Positions 8,933 to 18,568 of a DNA stretch of 64,000 nucleotides are shown piece by piece. Source of the stretch: Pseudomonas gingeri (GTDB lineage Bacteria; Pseudomonadota; Gammaproteobacteria; Pseudomonadales; Pseudomonadaceae). Location of the stretch: NCBI RefSeq assembly GCF_013386165.1, contig NZ_JACAOS010000011.1, positions 1-64,000 on the forward strand. Direction: 5' to 3'. Each line of letters opens with the position of its first letter. Position 1 is the stretch's first letter. Below the pieces are notes generated by a model. It had not been told where the DNA came from and made no database searches. It worked only from the letters and a program-made list of their open reading frames with translations. Both the position numbers and the translations under genes were made by a program.

Positions 8933-10312
8933 TTATAGCTGCGGCGCCTCACTCAACTCCTCCAGCGCCTTGCCTTTGGTTTCCATGCCGAAGCGCCAGA
9001 CCAGCGCCGCCGCAATCGCGAAGCACAACGCCCCCAGGGCAAACACCCCGCCCTGCCCCGTCACCGGGAACACCAACCCGGTGACCAGCGGCCCGAGCAA
9101 CGAGCCGATCCGCCCCACCGCCGACGCAAAACCGGAGCCCGTGGCCCGTGCCGAGGTCGGGTACAACTCCGGCGTGTAGGTGTACAACACCGCCCACATG
9201 CCGAACAGGAAGAACTGCATCAGCAACCCCGAGCCCACCAGCCAGCCGACATTGCCGCCGAACACCGCGCTTTGCCCGTAGACAAACGCCATGACCCCAC
9301 CGCCGAGCAACGTCACGATGCACACCGGCTTGCGCCCCCAGCGCTCCACCAGCCAGGCCGCCATCAGGAAACCCGGAATCCCGCCCAGGGAAATCAGCAC
9401 CGTGTAATACACCGACTGCGTCACCGCAAAACCCGACTGCTGCAACAAGGCACTGAGCCAGGAGGTCAGGCCATAAAACCCGAGCAGGGCAAAGAACCAG
9501 ACACTCCAGATCATCATCGTGCGCTGGCGATACAACGGCGACCACAACTGTTGAAAGGCCGAAAAGAAACTCGGCGCACGGTCCACACCGCGGGGCAGAC
9601 GCTCAGGGATCGGTAGCGACGTGCGCTTGAGCGACGCCCGCACACGCTCCTCGATAGCAGTCAACACCTTGTCCGCCGCCCCATGATGCCCGGCCTGCTC
9701 CAACCAGCGCGGCGACTCCGGGATAAAAAAGCGAACCGCCAGGACAAACACCGCCGGGATCGCCAACACCAGGAAAATGTCACGCCAGCCCACCAGTGGC
9801 AGCAGGAAATACGACAGCACCCCCGCTGCCACAAAGCCCAGGGGCCAGAAGCCATCCATCAACGCGATATAACGCCCGCGCCGCTTGGCCGGAATCAGCT
9901 CCGAAAGCATCGACTGGGCAATCGGAAACTCCATGCCCATGCCGAACCCCAGCAGGATGCGAAACAACGTCAGTGTCTCGACGGTCTGTGCGGTGGAACA
10001 CAGGTAGCTGGCCAGGCCCCAGAGCACGATGCTCCATTGGAACACCGGCTTGCGCCCGAAACGGTCGGCGAGCAGGCCCGACAATGACGCCCCGACCACC
10101 ATGCCAAAGAAACTCGAACTGGCCAGCAGACCGGCCTGGGCACTGCTGAGGGCAAACTCGGCTTTGATCGAACCGAGCAGGAACGTCATCATCGCCAGGT
10201 CCATGGAGTCGAAGAAAAACGCCAGGGCAATGATGATGAAAATCAGCCGGTGATAACCGCTGATGGGCAGTCGTTCCAGACGTTCCGCCGCGCTGTAGCC
10301 TTGGGCTTCCAT
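8933..10312 (-). CDS. MFS transporter, sugar/aromatic-acid porter type
   Basis: 459-residue major facilitator with 12 predicted TM helices. The loop 2-3 signature GLLADRFGRKP (near residues 79-89) and its repeat in the second half VERWGRKP are both present, as is the PESPRWL motif after helix 6 that is typical of the metabolite:H+ symporter and sugar porter families. The substrate is not evident. An ArsR-family gene lies 124 bases upstream on the same strand and may regulate it or be co-transcribed with it. Confidence 0.82.
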   Translation of the reverse strand: MEAQGYSAAERLERLPISGYHRLIFIIIALAFFFDSMDLAMMTFLLGSIKAEFALSSAQAGLLASSSFFGMVVGASLSGLLADRFGRKPVFQWSIVLWGLASYLCSTAQTVETLTLFRILLGFGMGMEFPIAQSMLSELIPAKRRGRYIALMDGFWPLGFVAAGVLSYFLLPLVGWRDIFLVLAIPAVFVLAVRFFIPESPRWLEQAGHHGAADKVLTAIEERVRASLKRTSLPIPERLPRGVDRAPSFFSAFQQLWSPLYRQRTMMIWSVWFFALLGFYGLTSWLSALLQQSGFAVTQSVYYTVLISLGGIPGFLMAAWLVERWGRKPVCIVTLLGGGVMAFVYGQSAVFGGNVGWLVGSGLLMQFFLFGMWAVLYTYTPELYPTSARATGSGFASAVGRIGSLLGPLVTGLVFPVTGQGGVFALGALCFAIAAALVWRFGMETKGKALEELSEAPQL

Positions 10313-10436
10313 GGGATATCCCTCGAGTCGAATCTTCGCTCGAGTGTGCGGTATCGTCAGGAGGGTTTATTTCTGGATACGACCTGTTCGCAGCCTTGAG
10401 CGACGCCCGCCGCATCCGTGCGGCAGGCCACCGGGC

Positions 10437-11150
10437 TCAGCCGGCCAATTCGAGCTCGACTTCACTGCCCAGCTTGTCGATCTGCCGCTGTCCGAGTGCG
10501 GACACCTGCAAGGCCCGGGAGTCTTCCCGCGAAGCCAGCCAGCCGGATTGCAGGAACAGTTGCAGCAGCCCGGCACCCAGCGCGCCACCCAGATGCGGGC
10601 GACGTTGCAGGTCGTGGCAGACACACGCGATCTCGCGCTGCCCATGGGCCAGCGCCTGGATATACAGGCCGCGCTCGGCCAGACGCGCCGCGCCCTTGCT
10701 GGTGACCCGCAGCCGCAGTTCCTGCTGTTCGATCCAGCCCGCCGCGAGCAGGCGCTGGTAAAGCTCGCAGGCCAGTTCACCTCCCAGGTGATCATGGCAA
10801 ACCCGGGCATGCCGCAGGGCATCGGCGTCGGGAGCCAGGGTCTTGACCGCATGCGCCATCGCCAGCGGCGCACTGGCCAATGAAGCACTGGCCAAGGCTT
10901 GCACCGCCGTGCCGACTTCCGGGGCGGCGAGCCGGAAGAAGCGCTTGCGCCCGCGCTCCTCGATCCGGACCAGGCCGCCCGAACTCAGGCGCGCCAAATG
11001 GGCGCTGGCCGAGGACAGCGACAGGCCCGTGCACAGGGCCAACTCATCGGCAGCCCGGGCGCTGCCATCCAACAACGCCCACATCATTGCACTGCGCTTG
11101 GGGTCCGCAAGCAACGTAGCAATCTGACTGACGCAAGGTGCATATTCCAT
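10437..11150 (-). CDS. ArsR-family winged-helix regulator
   Basis: 236-residue regulator. The N-terminal half is an ArsR-type winged helix (IATLLADPKRSAMMWALLDG, ADELALCTGLSLSSASAHLARL, GGLVRIEERGRKRFFRL). The C-terminal ~110 residues form an extra domain with a CHDHLGG motif and several Cys/His residues, making it about twice the usual ArsR length. The ATG at 11150 has GGGAG seven bases upstream, so the much longer open frame is not needed. Upstream, 11151-11410 holds no gene. It probably controls the MFS gene downstream; ligand unknown. Confidence 0.78.
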   Translation of the reverse strand: MEYAPCVSQIATLLADPKRSAMMWALLDGSARAADELALCTGLSLSSASAHLARLSSGGLVRIEERGRKRFFRLAAPEVGTAVQALASASLASAPLAMAHAVKTLAPDADALRHARVCHDHLGGELACELYQRLLAAGWIEQQELRLRVTSKGAARLAERGLYIQALAHGQREIACVCHDLQRRPHLGGALGAGLLQLFLQSGWLASREDSRALQVSALGQRQIDKLGSEVELELAG

Positions 11151-11410
11151 GTCTTCACTCCCTGTTGAAACACTGATCGAACGCACACGGGGCATACTGA
11201 GGAGTAATCCCGCCCAAGCCAAGACGCGAAAATGCCAAAAAGTGGGCGATTTTTTCAGCGTTCGGCCCTCAACGGCGGCGAATGAAACAAGATGCGCCAC
11301 TCGCCGAAAGGATATTGGATCCAATATCTCCAGCCTAAACCACAATATGCACGGAGCCGACCTTTATTCCTGAACGGGTTGTAACAGAACCTCTTCGCGA
11401 TCCGCGTGTC

Positions 11411-12331
11411 TCATGCCCGGGAAACCGGCGCCAGGCGCCCGAGTTGTGCACAGCGTCGGCTGAGCATCTCGCGCAGCAGGTTCACCGGCTTACTCAATTG
11501 AGCGCGATGGGCGCACAACAAATTCAGCGGAGCGCGCTCACAGCGCAGCTCCGGCAGCAGCACCTGCAAGCGTCCCGCAAGGACATCGGCCGACACATCC
11601 AGCCAGGATTTGTAGGCGATACCGACCCCGGCCACGGCCCAGCGCCGTACCACATCGGCATCGTCGCTGAAGCGGTCGCCGCTGACCGTCAGGCCGACCT
11701 CACGCTTGCCGTCATGAAAACTCCAATGATCATGAACCCGGCTGCTCAGCATGTAGAGCAGGCAGTTGTGCTGCGTCAGTTGCGCCAGCGTATGGGGCTC
11801 GCCGTGTTGCGCCAGATAACCGGGGGACGCACACAGCACCCGGTGGTTGTCCGGGGCCACGGGCAGTGCAACCAGACTGGAATCTTCCGGCTCGCCATAA
11901 CGCAAGGCGATGTCCACCGGCTGGCGGAACAGGTCGGCGATACGGTCGCCCAGCAGCAGGCGCACCGTCAGTTGTGGATGTTCGCGCTGGAACTCGTCCA
12001 GCCAGGGCAGCAGCAGGTTGCGCCCGAAGTCCGAGGGCGCCGACAACTGCAAGACGCCGCTGACCTGATCCTGGCCGCGGGCCAGCAGCCGGCGTCCTTC
12101 ATCAAGCTGACTCAAGGCGCCCCGGGCATATTCCAGAAAACCTTCGCCTTCGGCCGTCAGCCTCAGGCTACGGGTCGAACGCGCCAGCAAGCGCGCCCCC
12201 AGTTGCTGTTCGATCCGCTTCAGCGCGGCGCTGGCCACCGCCGCCGACATGTCCATGACCCGCGCGGCCGCCGACAGGCTGCCGAGGTCAGCAGCACGGA
12301 CAAACAACTGCAAGTCATCGAAACGCAGCAT
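11411..12331 (-). CDS. LysR-family regulator
   Basis: 306-residue LysR-type regulator with the HTH at about residues 5-60 (LQLFVRAADLGSLSAAARVM, then LKRIEQQLGARLLARSTRSL). The effector domain belongs to the large CrgA/DsdC-like group (PSDFGRNLLLPWLDEF). It is divergent from the oxidoreductase at 12450, the usual sign that it regulates that gene. The ATG at 12331 is preferred over an adjacent GTG. Confidence 0.84.
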   Translation of the reverse strand: MLRFDDLQLFVRAADLGSLSAAARVMDMSAAVASAALKRIEQQLGARLLARSTRSLRLTAEGEGFLEYARGALSQLDEGRRLLARGQDQVSGVLQLSAPSDFGRNLLLPWLDEFQREHPQLTVRLLLGDRIADLFRQPVDIALRYGEPEDSSLVALPVAPDNHRVLCASPGYLAQHGEPHTLAQLTQHNCLLYMLSSRVHDHWSFHDGKREVGLTVSGDRFSDDADVVRRWAVAGVGIAYKSWLDVSADVLAGRLQVLLPELRCERAPLNLLCAHRAQLSKPVNLLREMLSRRCAQLGRLAPVSRA

Positions 12332-12449
12332 CACAGCCTCGCCATTATCAAAAAAATATTGAAAGAGACTGCTGTTTTAGCCGGTTTTATCTTCAAGGGA
12401 AATAGCCAATCATGGCGCCATCGAAATCACTGCCCTCTGGAGTTTTCAC

Positions 12450-13463
12450 ATGAAAGCCATTGCCTTCTACGCATCCTTGCCCGTCACCGATCCACTGTCC
12501 CTGCAGGACATCGAACTGCCCGCCCCGGTTGCCGGTCCCCGTGACCTGCTGGTGGAGGTCAAGGCCATCTCCGTCAACCCGGTGGACACCAAGGTTCGTC
12601 AATTCATGCCGCCGGAAAACGGCGCAGCCAAGGTGCTCGGCTGGGATGTGGCAGGCGTGGTCAAGGCGGTGGGCAGCGACGTCAGTCTGTTCAAGGTCGG
12701 CGACGCGGTGTTCTATGCCGGTTCCCTGACCCGCCCTGGCGCCAACAGCGAACTGCATGTGGTGGATGAACGCATCGTCGGGCACAAACCGAAAAGCCTG
12801 GGTTTCGCCGAAGCCGCCGCCTTGCCGCTGACCGCCATCACCGCTTGGGAATTGCTCTTCGAACGCCTGCAGATCACCGAAGACAAGGCTGATCAGGGCC
12901 AGAGCCTGCTGATCGTCGGCGCCGCTGGTGGCGTGGGTTCGATCCTGACCCAGCTCGCCAGCCAGCTGACCGGCCTGAAAGTCATCGGCACTGCTTCGCG
13001 CAGCGAAACCCAGGATTGGGTGAAAGAGCTGGGTGCCGACCTGGTCATCGATCACAGCCGGCCATTGAGCGAAGAGCTCAAGTCACACGGCCAGGCGCAG
13101 GTGACCCATGTCGCCAGCCTGACCCAGACCGACAGCCACCTCGACCAACTGGTCGAAGCCCTCAAGCCCCAGGGCAAGCTGGCGCTGATCGACGACCCGA
13201 AAGGCCTCGACATCAGCAAGCTCAAGCGCAAGAGCCTGTCATTGCATTGGGAGTTCATGTACACCCGCTCGATGTTCGAGACCGACGACATGATCGAACA
13301 GCACAACCTGCTCAACCGCGTCGCCGAACTGATCGATGCCGGCGTATTGAAAACCACGGTGGGCGAACATTTCGGCCAGATCAACGCCGCCAACCTGCGC
13401 CGTGCCCATGAGTTGCTGGAAAGTGGCAAGGCCAAGGGCAAGATCGTGCTGGAAGGGTTCTGA
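12450..13463 (+). CDS. Zeta-crystallin-like NADPH:quinone oxidoreductase (MDR family)
   Basis: 337-residue medium-chain reductase of the zinc-binding alcohol dehydrogenase family 1 type. It has the GroES-like N-terminal domain (VEVKAISVNPVDTKVR, GWDVAGVV) and a Rossmann domain with VGAAGGVGSILTQLA near residues 151-165. Zinc-ligand cysteines of true ADHs are absent, which points to a quinone or enone reductase. The divergent LysR gene likely controls it, an arrangement common for electrophile-induced reductases. Confidence 0.84.
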   Translation: MKAIAFYASLPVTDPLSLQDIELPAPVAGPRDLLVEVKAISVNPVDTKVRQFMPPENGAAKVLGWDVAGVVKAVGSDVSLFKVGDAVFYAGSLTRPGANSELHVVDERIVGHKPKSLGFAEAAALPLTAITAWELLFERLQITEDKADQGQSLLIVGAAGGVGSILTQLASQLTGLKVIGTASRSETQDWVKELGADLVIDHSRPLSEELKSHGQAQVTHVASLTQTDSHLDQLVEALKPQGKLALIDDPKGLDISKLKRKSLSLHWEFMYTRSMFETDDMIEQHNLLNRVAELIDAGVLKTTVGEHFGQINAANLRRAHELLESGKAKGKIVLEGF

Positions 13464-13474
13464 GTCGAATCCCC

Positions 13475-13682
13475 CTGTAGGAGCTGGCTTGCCAGCGATG
13501 GCGTCCTTGAATCCAGCGGCGCCTATCCGGACAACATCGCCAGCAAGCCGGCTCCTACAAGACCGTGCCTCACCACAAAAGTATCGTGTTGCCACGGCCC
13601 CCTGTAGGAGCCGGCTTGCCGGCGATGGCGGCCGATCAGTCTACGCAAGACTTACGGGCCTCATCGCCGGCGCTCCTACAAG
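13475..13682. repeat. Cluster of four REP elements
   Basis: Four REP cores fill the gap after the oxidoreductase: forward at 13475-13503 and 13601-13630, inverted at 13535-13561 and 13662-13682. A fragment (TTTGCTCCTACAA) follows near 13720. The forward-inverted alternation makes two BIMEs. The rest of the 425-base gap, to 13888, shows no gene. Confidence 0.88.
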
Positions 13683-13888
13683 GTTTTCGGCGTTTGCAGA
13701 AATGCGGCCTTACGAGAAAGGTTTGCTCCTACAAAAAAGCCGGAACAACCACCAGTCAGATGTTTGAGCCAGGTCATCTGCTGGCAAGAAATCAGCGCTA
13801 CAATCCTTTCCTCACTGCTGTTTTGGTCTTAATGCAGTCATTTTCAAAAAACAGAGAATGAGCCGTTACCAACAGGAGGAAGTCCGCA

Positions 13889-14068
13889 ATGAATATACTG
13901 GTTAAAGAACTGACCAGGCCCCACGGCAATCAATGGCAGGTCCGTCTGGACCAGCACGTGGTGACCTTCCGTAGCGAATCCGAAGCCCGCGCCTTTGTCA
14001 GCACCCTGCAAAGCAGGCTGCAGGCTCCCCACGCCTTCCCCGAACGCCAACAACGCGCCGTCGGCTGA
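13889..14068 (+). CDS. Small conserved-looking protein, 59 residues
   Basis: A 59-codon reading frame starting MNILVKELTRPHG and ending QQRAVG. It has an excellent ribosome site (AGGAGGA, 10 bases before the ATG), and its composition looks like real protein (WQVRLDQHVVTFRSESEARAF). The sequence predicts a compact beta-beta-alpha fold with no signal peptide or membrane segment. Function is unknown. It ends 15 bases before the convergent Bcr/CflA gene. Confidence 0.72.
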   Translation: MNILVKELTRPHGNQWQVRLDQHVVTFRSESEARAFVSTLQSRLQAPHAFPERQQRAVG

Positions 14069-14083
14069 TCCCGCGCCGGGAAC

Positions 14084-15271
14084 CTAGCCCTGGATGACTC
14101 GCGCGTTCTGCACGCGACGAGTCGACATGGCCAGCGTGACCACCAGCACACCGCACAAGCTGATGACCAAGGCCATCGGCACGGCGCTGCCATCGTGCAG
14201 CACGCCGACCAATGACGCGGCGGCGGCCGCCACACCAAACTGCAGGCAGCCCAGCGTCGCCGACGCACTGCCCGCACGCCCACCCTGACCGTTCATCGCG
14301 CAAGCCGAGGCGTTGGGCAGAATGCAACCCAGGCTGGAAATACAGATAAACAACGGCACCAGCAACGGCCACAGTTGTTGCGGGTGCAGGCTGCTGATCG
14401 CCAGCAGCGCCAGGCCCGCCACCAGGTAGACCCACACCGCGCGGACCAGCAGAAAGGCCGGGCCACGCTTGGCCAGCAGGCGCGAATTGACCTGTGCCGT
14501 CAGGATAAAACCCGCGGCGTTGGTGCCGAACAACCAGCCGTAGTGCTCGGCCGGTACGCCATAGAGCTTGATGAACACGAACGGCGAACCGGCAATGTAG
14601 GCAAACATCCCAGCAATCGCGATGCCGCCGGTCAGGGCGTGACCGAGAAACAGGCGATCCCCCAACAGACGACCGTATTGGCGCAACGCACCCGACAGCG
14701 GTGGACGCGGATGATTGGCCGGCAGACTCTCGGGCAGGCCAAGAATCACGGCAACGGCCGCCAGCGCACTGAACACCGTCAAGGCGACAAAGATCGAGTG
14801 CCAGCCATAGAGGTTGACCAACACGCCGCCGAGCATCGGCGCGAGGATCGGTGCCAATCCCACCACCAGCATCAGCTGTGAGAAGACCTTGGCCGAACCC
14901 ACCGCGTCGCATTTGTCGCTGACCACCGCCCGGGAAATCACCATTCCGGCGCAGCCACCCAGGGCCTGGACGAAACGCGCGGCAATCAGCCATTCCAGGC
15001 TCGGGGCGAAGGAACAGGCCAGGGACGCGACCGTGAACAGCGCCACCCCCACCAGCAACGGCGTCCGCCGACCGAAGCGGTCAGCCACCGGACCGTAGGC
15101 CAACTGGCCGATGGAGAGGCCGAGAAAATACACCGCCAGGGTCAGCTGGATATGTTTTTCATCGGTGCCAAAGGCGCTGGCCATGGCCGGAAAGCCCGGC
15201 AGGTAAAAGTCGATCGCCAAGGGCGCGAATGCGCTCAGGGCGCCAAGAATCAGGATGGTTCGCAGGTTCAT
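14084..15271 (-). CDS. Bcr/CflA-family multidrug efflux MFS transporter
   Basis: 395-residue inner-membrane exporter with 12 TM helices. Features of the 12-TM drug:H+ antiporter family include FAPLAIDFYLPGFPAM in TM1, the motif GPVADRFGRR near residues 60-69, and the antiporter motif C-like segment GGCAGMVISRAVV. Bcr homologues export bicyclomycin, sulphonamides or small peptides and amino acids. The natural substrate here is unknown. No regulator lies beside it. Confidence 0.85.
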   Translation of the reverse strand: MNLRTILILGALSAFAPLAIDFYLPGFPAMASAFGTDEKHIQLTLAVYFLGLSIGQLAYGPVADRFGRRTPLLVGVALFTVASLACSFAPSLEWLIAARFVQALGGCAGMVISRAVVSDKCDAVGSAKVFSQLMLVVGLAPILAPMLGGVLVNLYGWHSIFVALTVFSALAAVAVILGLPESLPANHPRPPLSGALRQYGRLLGDRLFLGHALTGGIAIAGMFAYIAGSPFVFIKLYGVPAEHYGWLFGTNAAGFILTAQVNSRLLAKRGPAFLLVRAVWVYLVAGLALLAISSLHPQQLWPLLVPLFICISSLGCILPNASACAMNGQGGRAGSASATLGCLQFGVAAAAASLVGVLHDGSAVPMALVISLCGVLVVTLAMSTRRVQNARVIQG

Positions 15272-15368
15272 CAGGTGTCCAGGGAAGATCGGCGCGGGGC
15301 GCTAGTCTAGCGGCGCAAGGACACCTTGAACAATCTGATAGGCCGCTAACTATTAAAAACCGCTGCCA

Positions 15369-15572
15369 TCAACCGGCCAACTTCACCTCATAACCTTCTT
15401 CACTGATGGCGCTGAGCACTTCCTCCGCCGACAGCCGACTGCTGCTGACGCCGACTTCCTTCGCCGCCAGGTCGACTCGCACATCGGCCGCCGGATCGCG
15501 GGCCTGGACCGCCTGGGTAATGGCCCGAACACAGTGACCGCAGGACATACCCTGGACATTGAAGACTTGCAT
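15369..15572 (-). CDS. copZ: Copper chaperone CopZ
   Basis: 67-residue heavy-metal-associated protein with the metal loop GMSCGHC (Cys 11 and 14). It binds Cu(I) in the cytosol and hands it to CopA or CueR. The ATG at 15572 has AAAGGAG upstream. Its promoter, 32 bases further upstream, is a clear CueR operator, so it should be copper-induced. Confidence 0.92.
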   Translation of the reverse strand: MQVFNVQGMSCGHCVRAITQAVQARDPAADVRVDLAAKEVGVSSSRLSAEEVLSAISEEGYEVKLAG

Positions 15573-15603
15573 GGCATCGCTCCTTTCATGGGGGAATGTG
15601 CAG

Positions 15604-15634
15604 AGTTTCAAGCTTGCCACCATGGCAAGGTCAA
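15604..15634 (-). promoter_or_regulatory. CueR operator-promoter for copZ
   Basis: On the minus strand, TTGACC (15634-15629) and GAAACT (15609-15604) are 19 bases apart. The spacer carries the dyad CTTGCCA-CCA-TGGCAAG (15613-15629 on the plus strand). This matches the CueR/MerR promoter plan and reads towards copZ. Confidence 0.85.
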
Positions 15635-15720
15635 GTTCCTGATGACACTGCCGGGCTGGCATTTAACGCGAGCCTGCGCCAAGCTTCGGCATCGACGATC
15701 AAACCGTAGGAGATTCAGCC

Positions 15721-16107
15721 ATGCGCTGGTCAGTTTTCAGCCTGTTCGGCCTTCTCAGTATTTTCGGTGCGAGTCCCTTCGCCAGCGCGGCCGGAGAGGA
15801 TTACGCCGTGTTGATCATTTCTCGCGAGCGCCTGGAAGTCTCCACCTCCTGCGAAATCGGCATCTATCTCCAGGACCAACTGTCCGCACGGCTGTTCCAG
15901 GAACAATCCATTTCCTTCAACCTGCCGCCCGGCAACGTCTCCATCCGTTTGAAATTCCTGCCCGGACAGATACCAGGCTGTGAAGCCGGGATGCTGACCA
16001 CCCCCGAGCAGGTGATCAAACTCGGCGGCGGCGATGTGCGCAAGTTCGCCATCGTTGGCGGCCCGGAAGGCCTGCGCCTGAAACAGGCCCCCCTGGGTTA
16101 TCAATAA
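15721..16107 (+). CDS. Secreted protein of unknown function in the copper module
   Basis: 128-residue protein with a Sec signal peptide (hydrophobic 6-20, cleavage near ASAA-GEDY). The mature ~104 residues look all-beta, with two cysteines (44 and 87) that could form a disulphide. There is no Met/His-rich copper motif. TAGGAG precedes the ATG. It lies between divergent copZ and co-oriented copA, and its stop codon is only five bases before the copA CueR operator. Position suggests a periplasmic role linked to copper, but nothing in the sequence proves it. Confidence 0.75.
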   Translation: MRWSVFSLFGLLSIFGASPFASAAGEDYAVLIISRERLEVSTSCEIGIYLQDQLSARLFQEQSISFNLPPGNVSIRLKFLPGQIPGCEAGMLTTPEQVIKLGGGDVRKFAIVGGPEGLRLKQAPLGYQ

Positions 16108-16111
16108 GGGC

Positions 16112-16142
16112 TTGACCTTGCCAAGGGGGCAAGGTTGATTCT
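16112..16142 (+). promoter_or_regulatory. CueR operator-promoter for copA
   Basis: TTGACC (16112-16117) and GATTCT (16137-16142) are 19 bases apart. The spacer has CTTGCC...GGCAAG half-sites, very similar to the copZ operator. It lies 28 bases upstream of the copA ATG. Confidence 0.87.
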
Positions 16143-16170
16143 GCGGGCAACTTCTCCAGGAGTATTGCCC

Positions 16171-18558
16171 ATGCTCGCCTCTACCCTCTTCGACCTGCCG
16201 ATCGCCGGCATGACTTGTGCCAGCTGCGCCGGCCGGGTTGAACGCGCCCTGAGCAAGGTGCCCGGCGCCAGTGCCGTCAGCGTCAATCTCGCCACCGAAC
16301 AGGCCCGCGTCCAGGCCCCGGCCGACAGCCTGCCGGCGCTGCTCAGCGCCGTCGAGCAGGCTGGCTACAGCGTACCCACCCATACCCTGGAACTGGATAT
16401 CGGCGGCATGACCTGCGCCTCCTGTGCCGGCCGGGTCGAGCGGGCCTTGAGCAAGGTCCCCGGCGTGCAGCGGGTCGGCGTCAACCTGGCCAGCGAACGG
16501 GCCCACCTGGACCTGCTCGGCCAGGTCGACCCCGCCGTGCTGATGACCGCAGTCACTGGCGCCGGTTACACCGCCAGCCTGCGACAGAACGAAGCCGCCG
16601 TCGCCCAGGACCAGCAACGGCGCCTGCACCGCGAGCGCCTGTCCCTGTTGCTGGCGATCGCCCTGGCCCTGCCGCTGGTGGTGCCGATGCTGGTCCAGCC
16701 ACTGGGCTATCACTGGATGCTGCCGGCCTGGCTGCAATGGGCGTTGGCTACCCCGGTGCAATTCATCTTCGGGGCGCGCTTCTATGTCGCGGCCTGGAAA
16801 GCAGTCAAGGCCGGAGCGGGCAATATGGACCTGCTGGTCGCCCTCGGTACCAGCGCCGGTTATGGCCTGAGCCTGTACCAATGGGCCAACGCGGCCCCGG
16901 ACAGCATGCCCCATCTGTACTTCGAGGCCTCGGCGGTGGTGATTGCTCTGGTGCTGTTGGGCAAATACCTGGAAAGCCGTGCCAAACGCCAGACCGCCAG
17001 CGCCATCCGTGCCCTCGAAGCCTTGCGTCCGGAGCGGGCGATCCAGGTGGTGGACGGCCGCGAGCAGGACGTCGCCATCAGTGCCTTGCGCCTCGATGAC
17101 CTGGTCCTGGTCAAACCCGGCGAACGCTTCCCGGTGGACGGCGAAGTGGTCGAAGGCCGCAGCCACGCCGATGAAGCGCTGATCAGCGGGGAAAGCCTGC
17201 CGGTGCCCAAGCAGCCCGGCGACCCGGTCACCGGCGGGGCCATCAACGGTGAAGGCCGGTTGCTGGTGAAAACCCGCGCCCTGGGTGCCGAAACCGTGCT
17301 GGCACGCATCATCCGCCTGGTGGAAGACGCCCAGGCCGGCAAGGCGCCGATCCAGAAACTGGTGGACAAGGTCAGCCAGGTGTTCGTCCCGACGGTCCTG
17401 CTGCTGGCCCTCGCGACACTGATCGGCTGGTGGCTGCACGGCGCGCCGCTGGAGACCGCGCTGATCAATGCGGTAGCGGTGCTGGTGATTGCCTGCCCCT
17501 GTGCCCTGGGCCTGGCGACACCGACGGCAATCATGGCCGGCACCGGCGTGGCCGCGCGCCATGGCATCCTGATCAAGGACGCCGAAGCCCTGGAACGGGC
17601 CCATGAAGTCAGCGCCGTGGTCTTCGACAAGACCGGCACCCTCACCTCCGGCGCGCCGCGCATCGCCCATCTGCTCACAACCGCCGGTGACGATGACAAC
17701 GTGCTGCAACTGGCCGGCGCCCTCCAGCGCGGCAGCGAACACCCCCTGGCCAAGGCGGTACTGGATGCCTGCGCCGAACGCGGCCTGACACTGGCGGATG
17801 TCAGCGACAGCCGCGCCCTGAGCGGACGCGGCATCGCCGGCCGTCTCGGCGAGCGCGCCCTGGCCCTGGGCAATCAGCGTCTGTTGGATGAAAGCGGCCT
17901 GGACGCCGGCACGCTGGGCGAGTCGGCAAGCGCCTGGGAAGCCGAAGGCCGGACCTTGTCCTGGCTGATCGAGCAAAGCCCACAGCCGCAGGTGCTCGGT
18001 TTGTTCGCCTTCGGCGACACCCTCAAGCCCGGCGCCCTGCCAGCCATCGCACAGCTCAAGGCCCGGCAGATCAGCAGCCACCTGCTGACCGGCGACAACC
18101 GTGGCAGCGCCCGGGTGGTCGCCGAAGCCCTGGGCATTGACGATGTTCACGCCCAGGTGTTGCCGGCGGACAAGGCCGCCATCGTCGCCGAGTTGAAAAA
18201 ACACGGTGTAGTGGCGATGGTCGGTGACGGCATCAACGATGCCCCGGCGCTGGCCGCCGCCGATATCGGCATTGCCATGGGCGGCGGCACCGATGTCGCC
18301 ATGCACGCGGCCGGCATCACCCTGATGCGCGGCGATCCGCGACTGGTGCCGGCGGCCCTGGAAATCAGCCGCAAGACCTACGCGAAGATCCGCCAGAATC
18401 TGTTCTGGGCTTTCGTCTATAACCTGATCGGCATCCCCCTGGCCGCCTTCGGCCTGCTCAACCCGGTCCTCGCCGGTGCCGCCATGGCCCTGTCCAGTGT
18501 CAGCGTGGTGAGCAATGCGTTGCTGCTCAAGACCTGGAAACCCAAAGATCTCGACTGA
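16171..18558 (+). CDS. copA: Cu(I)-exporting P1B-type ATPase CopA
   Basis: 795-residue inner-membrane copper pump that uses ATP to move Cu(I) from cytosol to periplasm. Two N-terminal metal-binding domains carry GMTCASC (Cys 16/19 and 82/85). The membrane CPC motif ([11 protein letters not shown]) is at about 442-444, the phosphorylated DKTGT starts at Asp 486, and the hinge GDGINDAP lies near 686. The ATG at 16171 is set by CCAGGAG eight bases upstream and by the CueR promoter. cueR follows after 10 bases, so the two are one transcript. Confidence 0.96.
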   Translation: MLASTLFDLPIAGMTCASCAGRVERALSKVPGASAVSVNLATEQARVQAPADSLPALLSAVEQAGYSVPTHTLELDIGGMTCASCAGRVERALSKVPGVQRVGVNLASERAHLDLLGQVDPAVLMTAVTGAGYTASLRQNEAAVAQDQQRRLHRERLSLLLAIALALPLVVPMLVQPLGYHWMLPAWLQWALATPVQFIFGARFYVAAWKAVKAGAGNMDLLVALGTSAGYGLSLYQWANAAPDSMPHLYFEASAVVIALVLLGKYLESRAKRQTASAIRALEALRPERAIQVVDGREQDVAISALRLDDLVLVKPGERFPVDGEVVEGRSHADEALISGESLPVPKQPGDPVTGGAINGEGRLLVKTRALGAETVLARIIRLVEDAQAGKAPIQKLVDKVSQVFVPTVLLLALATLIGWWLHGAPLETALINAVAVLVIACPCALGLATPTAIMAGTGVAARHGILIKDAEALERAHEVSAVVFDKTGTLTSGAPRIAHLLTTAGDDDNVLQLAGALQRGSEHPLAKAVLDACAERGLTLADVSDSRALSGRGIAGRLGERALALGNQRLLDESGLDAGTLGESASAWEAEGRTLSWLIEQSPQPQVLGLFAFGDTLKPGALPAIAQLKARQISSHLLTGDNRGSARVVAEALGIDDVHAQVLPADKAAIVAELKKHGVVAMVGDGINDAPALAAADIGIAMGGGTDVAMHAAGITLMRGDPRLVPAALEISRKTYAKIRQNLFWAFVYNLIGIPLAAFGLLNPVLAGAAMALSSVSVVSNALLLKTWKPKDLD

Positions 18559-18568
18559 AGGAGTTGTC

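Noticed and set aside
12450..13463. A zinc-dependent alcohol dehydrogenase
   Set aside because: The zinc-ligand cysteines of true ADHs are missing, so a quinone-oxidoreductase assignment fits better.
13475..13682. Regularly recurring short repeats, considered as a CRISPR array
   Set aside because: The repeats alternate in orientation, have uneven spacing and match the REP core. No cas genes are present.
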